Notes under the pieces: generated by a model
The model's input: only the letters and a program-made list of their open reading frames with translations
What the model was told of the DNA's origin: nothing
The model's database searches: none
In this document: piece after piece, positions 60,991-64,000 of the stretch
Position numbering within the stretch: the first letter of the stretch is position 1
Layout of the letters: every line of letters begins with the position of its first letter
Translations under genes and position numbers: made by a program
Source: Renibacterium salmoninarum ATCC 33209
GTDB taxonomy: Bacteria; Actinomycetota; Actinomycetes; Actinomycetales; Micrococcaceae
NCBI RefSeq assembly: GCF_000018885.1
Contig: NC_010168.1
Coordinates: 310,001 to 374,000, forward strand
Reading direction: 5' to 3'
Length of the DNA: 64,000 nt

Positions 60991-61356
60991 ATGGCAGGGA
61001 AAACTACGACACGGTATCCGCAGGAGTTGAAGGATCATACGGTGCGCATGGTGGCGGAGATGGAGGGTGCATCTTCGGAGTGGGCGGCGATGCAAAAAGT
61101 TGCCCAGCTTTTGGGTGTGGGTGTGCCGGAAACGGTGCGTAAATGGGTCCGGCAAGCCGAGATCGATGTTGGTACTAGAACTGGAACAACGAGCACGGAA
61201 TCGGCCGAGCTGAAACGGTTACGGCGTGAGAACGCTGAGCTGAAACGGGCGAACGCGATCCTTCGGAGTGCTTCAGCTTTTTTCGCGGTCGAACTCGACC
61301 GCCACAACACTGATCGTGAAATACATCAAGGACCATGCCGGTCACCGCGAGAATAA
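60991..61356 (+). CDS. IS994 OrfA (HTH_Tnp_1), full length
   Basis: A 121-residue OrfA: YPQELKDHTVRMVAEMEGAS with the complete first helix, HTH WAAMQKVAQLLGVGVPETVR, and coiled-coil zipper. It binds the terminal repeats and dimerises. OrfB-related sequence (VKYIKDHAGHREN) is already readable in the +1 frame from 61316, inside the orfA 3' end, so OrfB may start within orfA or be joined by recoding. Confidence 0.9.
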   Translation: MAGKTTTRYPQELKDHTVRMVAEMEGASSEWAAMQKVAQLLGVGVPETVRKWVRQAEIDVGTRTGTTSTESAELKRLRRENAELKRANAILRSASAFFAVELDRHNTDREIHQGPCRSPRE

Positions 61357-61365
61357 TGGATTGCG

Positions 61366-62256
61366 GTGGGGTGTCGAGTCGATCTGCCAGGTGCTTACTG
61401 GGACGGGGTGAAGACCACCCCGTCCACGTACTACGAATGGGTGGATAAAACACGATCTCACCGAGAACAACGTGATGAGGTGCTCAAGCCCGTGATCCAG
61501 AAGGTGTATGCCGCTAATTACGGGGTTTACGGCACCAGGAAAGTCTGGTTGGCGATGAACCGTGAAGGTGTGCCGGTGGCCAGGTGCACGGTAGAACGGC
61601 TCATGGGGTTACTTGGCATACAGGGTGTGGTCCGTGGCAAGGTCAAACGCACCACGATCAAAGACTCGAAGGCGGCCCGAGCGAAGGACTTGGTCCGCCG
61701 TGATTTCACACCAACGGCACCGGATCGGCTATGGGTAGATGATTTCACCTATGTTTCGACCTGGTCCGGGTGGGTCTATGTTGCCTTCGTGATCGATGCC
61801 TACTCTCGGAGGATCCTGGGCTGGTCAGCGAGTGCTTCTATGAACACCGTGCTAGTGCTCAACGCAGTTAATCAGGCAATCTGGAGTCGTGAACGGGCCG
61901 GGGCTGAGATTTCCGGGGTGATTCATCATCACGATGCCGGGGCTCAATACGCCTCCTTGGCCTTCACCGAACGCCTGGCCCAGGCCGGTATCCGCCCCTC
62001 GATCGGTTCTGTGGGTGATAGTTACGACAACGCCTTGGCGGAAACCATCAACGGGCTTTATAAGACCGAGCTGATCAAACCCGGCAAGCCCTGGCGGACT
62101 CTAGAAGAAGTCGAAATCGGCACCGCTGAATGGGCCGATTGGTACAACCACCGAAGGCTCTACCAGTACTGCGGAGACATCCCACCAGTAGAGCTAGAAA
62201 ACCACTACTACAATCACTACCAGAGCACGGCAGCCGCCGACAGGCTCATCGTCTGA
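61366..62256 (+). CDS. IS994 OrfB DDE transposase, open copy
   Basis: A 296-residue frame with an rve-type integrase core: Asp in LWVDDFTYVST, Asp in HHHDAGAQYASLAFTERL and Glu in DNALAETINGLYKTEL. The first residues (MGCRVDLPGAYWDG) are not family-like: the family reading GVESICQVLTGTG lies in the +1 frame and hits TGA at 61409-61411, after which VKTTPSTYYEWV follows in this frame. A -1 slip at the GGGG just before that TGA would fuse them. All three copies share this, so it belongs to the element. Confidence 0.87.
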   Translation: MGCRVDLPGAYWDGVKTTPSTYYEWVDKTRSHREQRDEVLKPVIQKVYAANYGVYGTRKVWLAMNREGVPVARCTVERLMGLLGIQGVVRGKVKRTTIKDSKAARAKDLVRRDFTPTAPDRLWVDDFTYVSTWSGWVYVAFVIDAYSRRILGWSASASMNTVLVLNAVNQAIWSRERAGAEISGVIHHHDAGAQYASLAFTERLAQAGIRPSIGSVGDSYDNALAETINGLYKTELIKPGKPWRTLEEVEIGTAEWADWYNHRRLYQYCGDIPPVELENHYYNHYQSTAAADRLIV

Positions 62257-63272
62257 GAAACCCTCCGGACACACCGGGGCGATTCAGATTACCAGATTTG
62301 GCATTGCAAGTGGCACAAAAGGGCTGACTGCCTTAGCGGTCGCTTCACTGATCGATGAAGGCTTGCTGGACTTTGACGCGAAGGCGCGAACCTTCCTCCG
62401 CACCGATCTGCCCCTTATCGATGAGGATGTCACGATCAGACAGCTGCTCGCGCATCGTTCCGGCATCGGTGATTATTTCGCAGAAGCTTCCAACCATCCA
62501 ATAACTGACTATGTCTTGCCGATTGCGGTCAACCGGTTGTTGAATACCGAGGACTTTTTGTTGGTCCTTGGTGGGTTTCCGCAATCCCACAGGCCAGGGG
62601 AGAAGTTTGAATATTGCAATAGTTGGTTCGTGGTTCTTGCCCTGATCGCTGAACGGATCGCTGGAGCGCCTTTCTCAGATCTGGTCTCGGAGCGGGTGTG
62701 TAAACCTGCGGGTATGAGTGCTACAGAGTTCTTGCGATCTGATGCCCTTCCAGGTGATGCCGCCATCGGCTATTTTTCGTCGAATGCCAATGATCTGCAA
62801 AGCAATGTCTTTAATCTTCCGCTTCGCGGTACCGGTGACGGAGGAATCTATTCAACGGCGGCGGATTTTGCAGCCTTCTGGCCCGCGCTATTTGCTGGCC
62901 AAATTGCGCCCGAGCCCTTGGCCGAGGATTTGGTTCGTCCGCAAAGCTCCTTGGCCTCCCCGCCGCTGGAATATGGCCTTGGCTTTTGGCGCCGGCCCGC
63001 AGACGGCGTCGTGATGCTGGAAGGCTACGACGCCGGCGTCTCATTTAGAAGTTGGCACCAGCGCGAGACTGCCCCGGACCGTCACGGTACTTTCGAATAC
63101 TTCGGAGGGAGTATTGCCGGTAGCGAAGGTCATCGCCGCACTTAGCTGATTTAGTGAACCAGCTCCTCCCACACACCATTGCTAGTTAACCTGTCCGATA
63201 GATGAAATCAGATAGCATTGGCGAAGATTGAGTCGAGCAGATTTGATTGGAGAAGCCTGGGAGGCATCGATC

Positions 63273-64000
63273 GTGATAGCGCTGCTGCTTGCCTCAGTTT
63301 TAGCCCTGCTGTTGAGCTTGTTCCTCGCACCGCTTTTCGCGCGATTACTAGTGAAGAGGAACTACGGCCAGTTCATCCGTGAGTATGGACCGGAATCGCA
63401 CCATACTAAACGTGGAACCCCGAATATGGGTGGTGTAGTAATTATTGGATCAGTGGTGGTCGCTTACCTCGCCACCCATAGCATCACGATGATATTCGGG
63501 GCTTCGACAGGACCTTCGCCCTCAGGGCTGTTATTGCTGATGGTTACTGTCGGTATGGGGGGTGGGGTTCCTTGATGACTATACTTAAAGATATCTAAAG
63601 AACGAAGTCTTGGTCTTAATGCGCGCGCGAAGATCATTGGTCAAACAGCAGTCGGTGTATTGTTCGCCGTTCTTGCGCTTAATTTTCCGGACGAAAATGG
63701 GAGAACTCCCGCCTCCACCGCGATCTCTTTTTTCGAGATACCCCAGCCAACTTAGCTTTTGCGGGCCCACTGATCGGCGTCATTTTATTTGCCATTTGGG
63801 CCAGTTTAATCATCACGTCAACCTCCAACAGTGTTAACGTGACGGATGGCCTCGACGGTTTAGCGACGGGTGCTTCGATTGTTGTCTTCGGTGCGTACAC
63901 GTTGATAAGTATTTGGCAGTTCAACCGAGGTTGTGCCATGCCGGGCGTCTCGGACACCCTTTGTTATGGGGTGCGCGATCCTTTGGACCTTGCGCTGATT
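63273..64000 (+). pseudogene. MraY-like phospho-MurNAc-pentapeptide transferase, heavily decayed, partial
   Basis: Start GTG 63273 behind GGGAGG. VKRNYGQFIREYGPESHHTK and GTPNMGGVVIIG are MraY signatures. After ~63555 the reading breaks repeatedly: FLDDYT, KISKERSLGLNA and RDTPANLAFAGPLIGVILFA-type segments, including NVTDGLDGLATGAS, appear in different frames with at least three indels before the window ends. MraY is essential for peptidoglycan synthesis, so a functional gene must exist elsewhere (normally in the dcw cluster). This should be a second, decayed copy. Confidence 0.85.

Larger units (their letters stand above)
60941..62286 (+). mobile_element. IS994-like IS3-family element, copy 3 (most complete)
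   Basis: A 1346-bp element with perfect 23-bp terminal inverted repeats starting TGAATCGCCCCGGTGTGTCC. Its orfA is full length (121 residues) and orfB is open through the catalytic Glu, unlike the other two copies. The inserted gene would read through in frame if the element were removed. Adjacent trinucleotides (GTC and GAT) do not match as a target duplication. This is the best candidate for an active copy here. Confidence 0.93.
60795..63149 (+). pseudogene. Serine hydrolase (beta-lactamase/class C type), interrupted by IS994 and frameshifted
   Basis: The 5' part (60795-60940) ends GFAERAHSIPN; after IS994 copy 3 the frame resumes at 62287 with TRFGIASGTKGLTAL, carrying the catalytic SxxK (SGTK), and EYCNSWFVVLALIAE (YxN). 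Near 63072 a run of four C (three expected) shifts the end, so the visible C-terminus HGTFEYFGGS is wrong; the family-like ending VTVLSNTSEGVLPVA lies in the next frame up to 63149. Two independent lesions. Likely a former penicillin-binding-type or esterase protein without signal peptide. Confidence 0.87.

Overview
The window looks like a chromosomal segment of a high-GC Gram-positive of the family Micrococcaceae, most probably Renibacterium salmoninarum. The basis is recognition, not a database search. It has an Arthrobacter-type gene repertoire (SenX3-RegX3, CarD, the Bpa/PafE proteasome activator, the GlgE glycogen pathway), an actinobacterial 16S-23S-5S operon without spacer tRNAs, three copies of an IS3-family element that I recognise as IS994, and an unusually high load of broken genes. 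That decay is the known hallmark of this host-restricted salmonid pathogen.

Layout. 0-13 kb: end of a secreted protein gene; a frameshifted carbon-starvation transporter cstA with its small partner; an SDR dehydrogenase; an ABC exporter whose two subunits are both frameshifted, divergent from a DesK/NarL-type two-component system; a thioesterase; an XRE / ImmA-IrrE regulatory cassette; the proteasome activator; a secreted phosphatase with one in-frame stop; and tRNA-Thr(CGT). 13-17.5 kb: a phosphonate region in which IS994 joins the 5' part of a phosphonatase-like hydrolase to the 3' part of phnD, followed by intact phnC and a double-length phnE. 17.5-34 kb: mostly intact core genes (tripeptidyl peptidase, holB, tmk, S1 protease, gpmA, phoU, senX3-regX3, carD, ispD-ispF-cysS-rlmB), with one nonsense-broken PLP enzyme.

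34-53 kb: a carbohydrate-storage region holding glgX, glgP, a sugar ABC importer, glgE, treS and a maltokinase-GlgB fusion. Here glgP, the solute-binding protein, glgE and treS are all frameshifted, while glgX, both permeases and the maltokinase-branching enzyme remain open. Embedded in it are an RNase/barstar pair, a second IS994 copy and an nrdI-nrdF' remnant preceded by an NrdR-box-like palindrome. 53-64 kb: an epoxide-hydrolase-like gene, a complete rRNA operon with its promoter, a small broken membrane gene, a serine hydrolase interrupted by the third IS994 copy, and a badly decayed mraY-like gene that runs off the window.

The main themes are (i) reductive decay through single-base indels, often in short homopolymer runs, plus nonsense changes; (ii) IS994 as a rearrangement agent, with two copies sharing the same inactivating lesions at different sites and no copy flanked by a recognisable target duplication; (iii) co-ordinated loss of the trehalose-to-glycogen (GlgE) route; and (iv) long, perfect, unique hairpins at gene boundaries. 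I found no CRISPR array, prophage or secondary-metabolite cluster. The nearest thing to an unexplained system is the XRE / XRE / ImmA-IrrE cassette with its repeat-rich divergent promoter.
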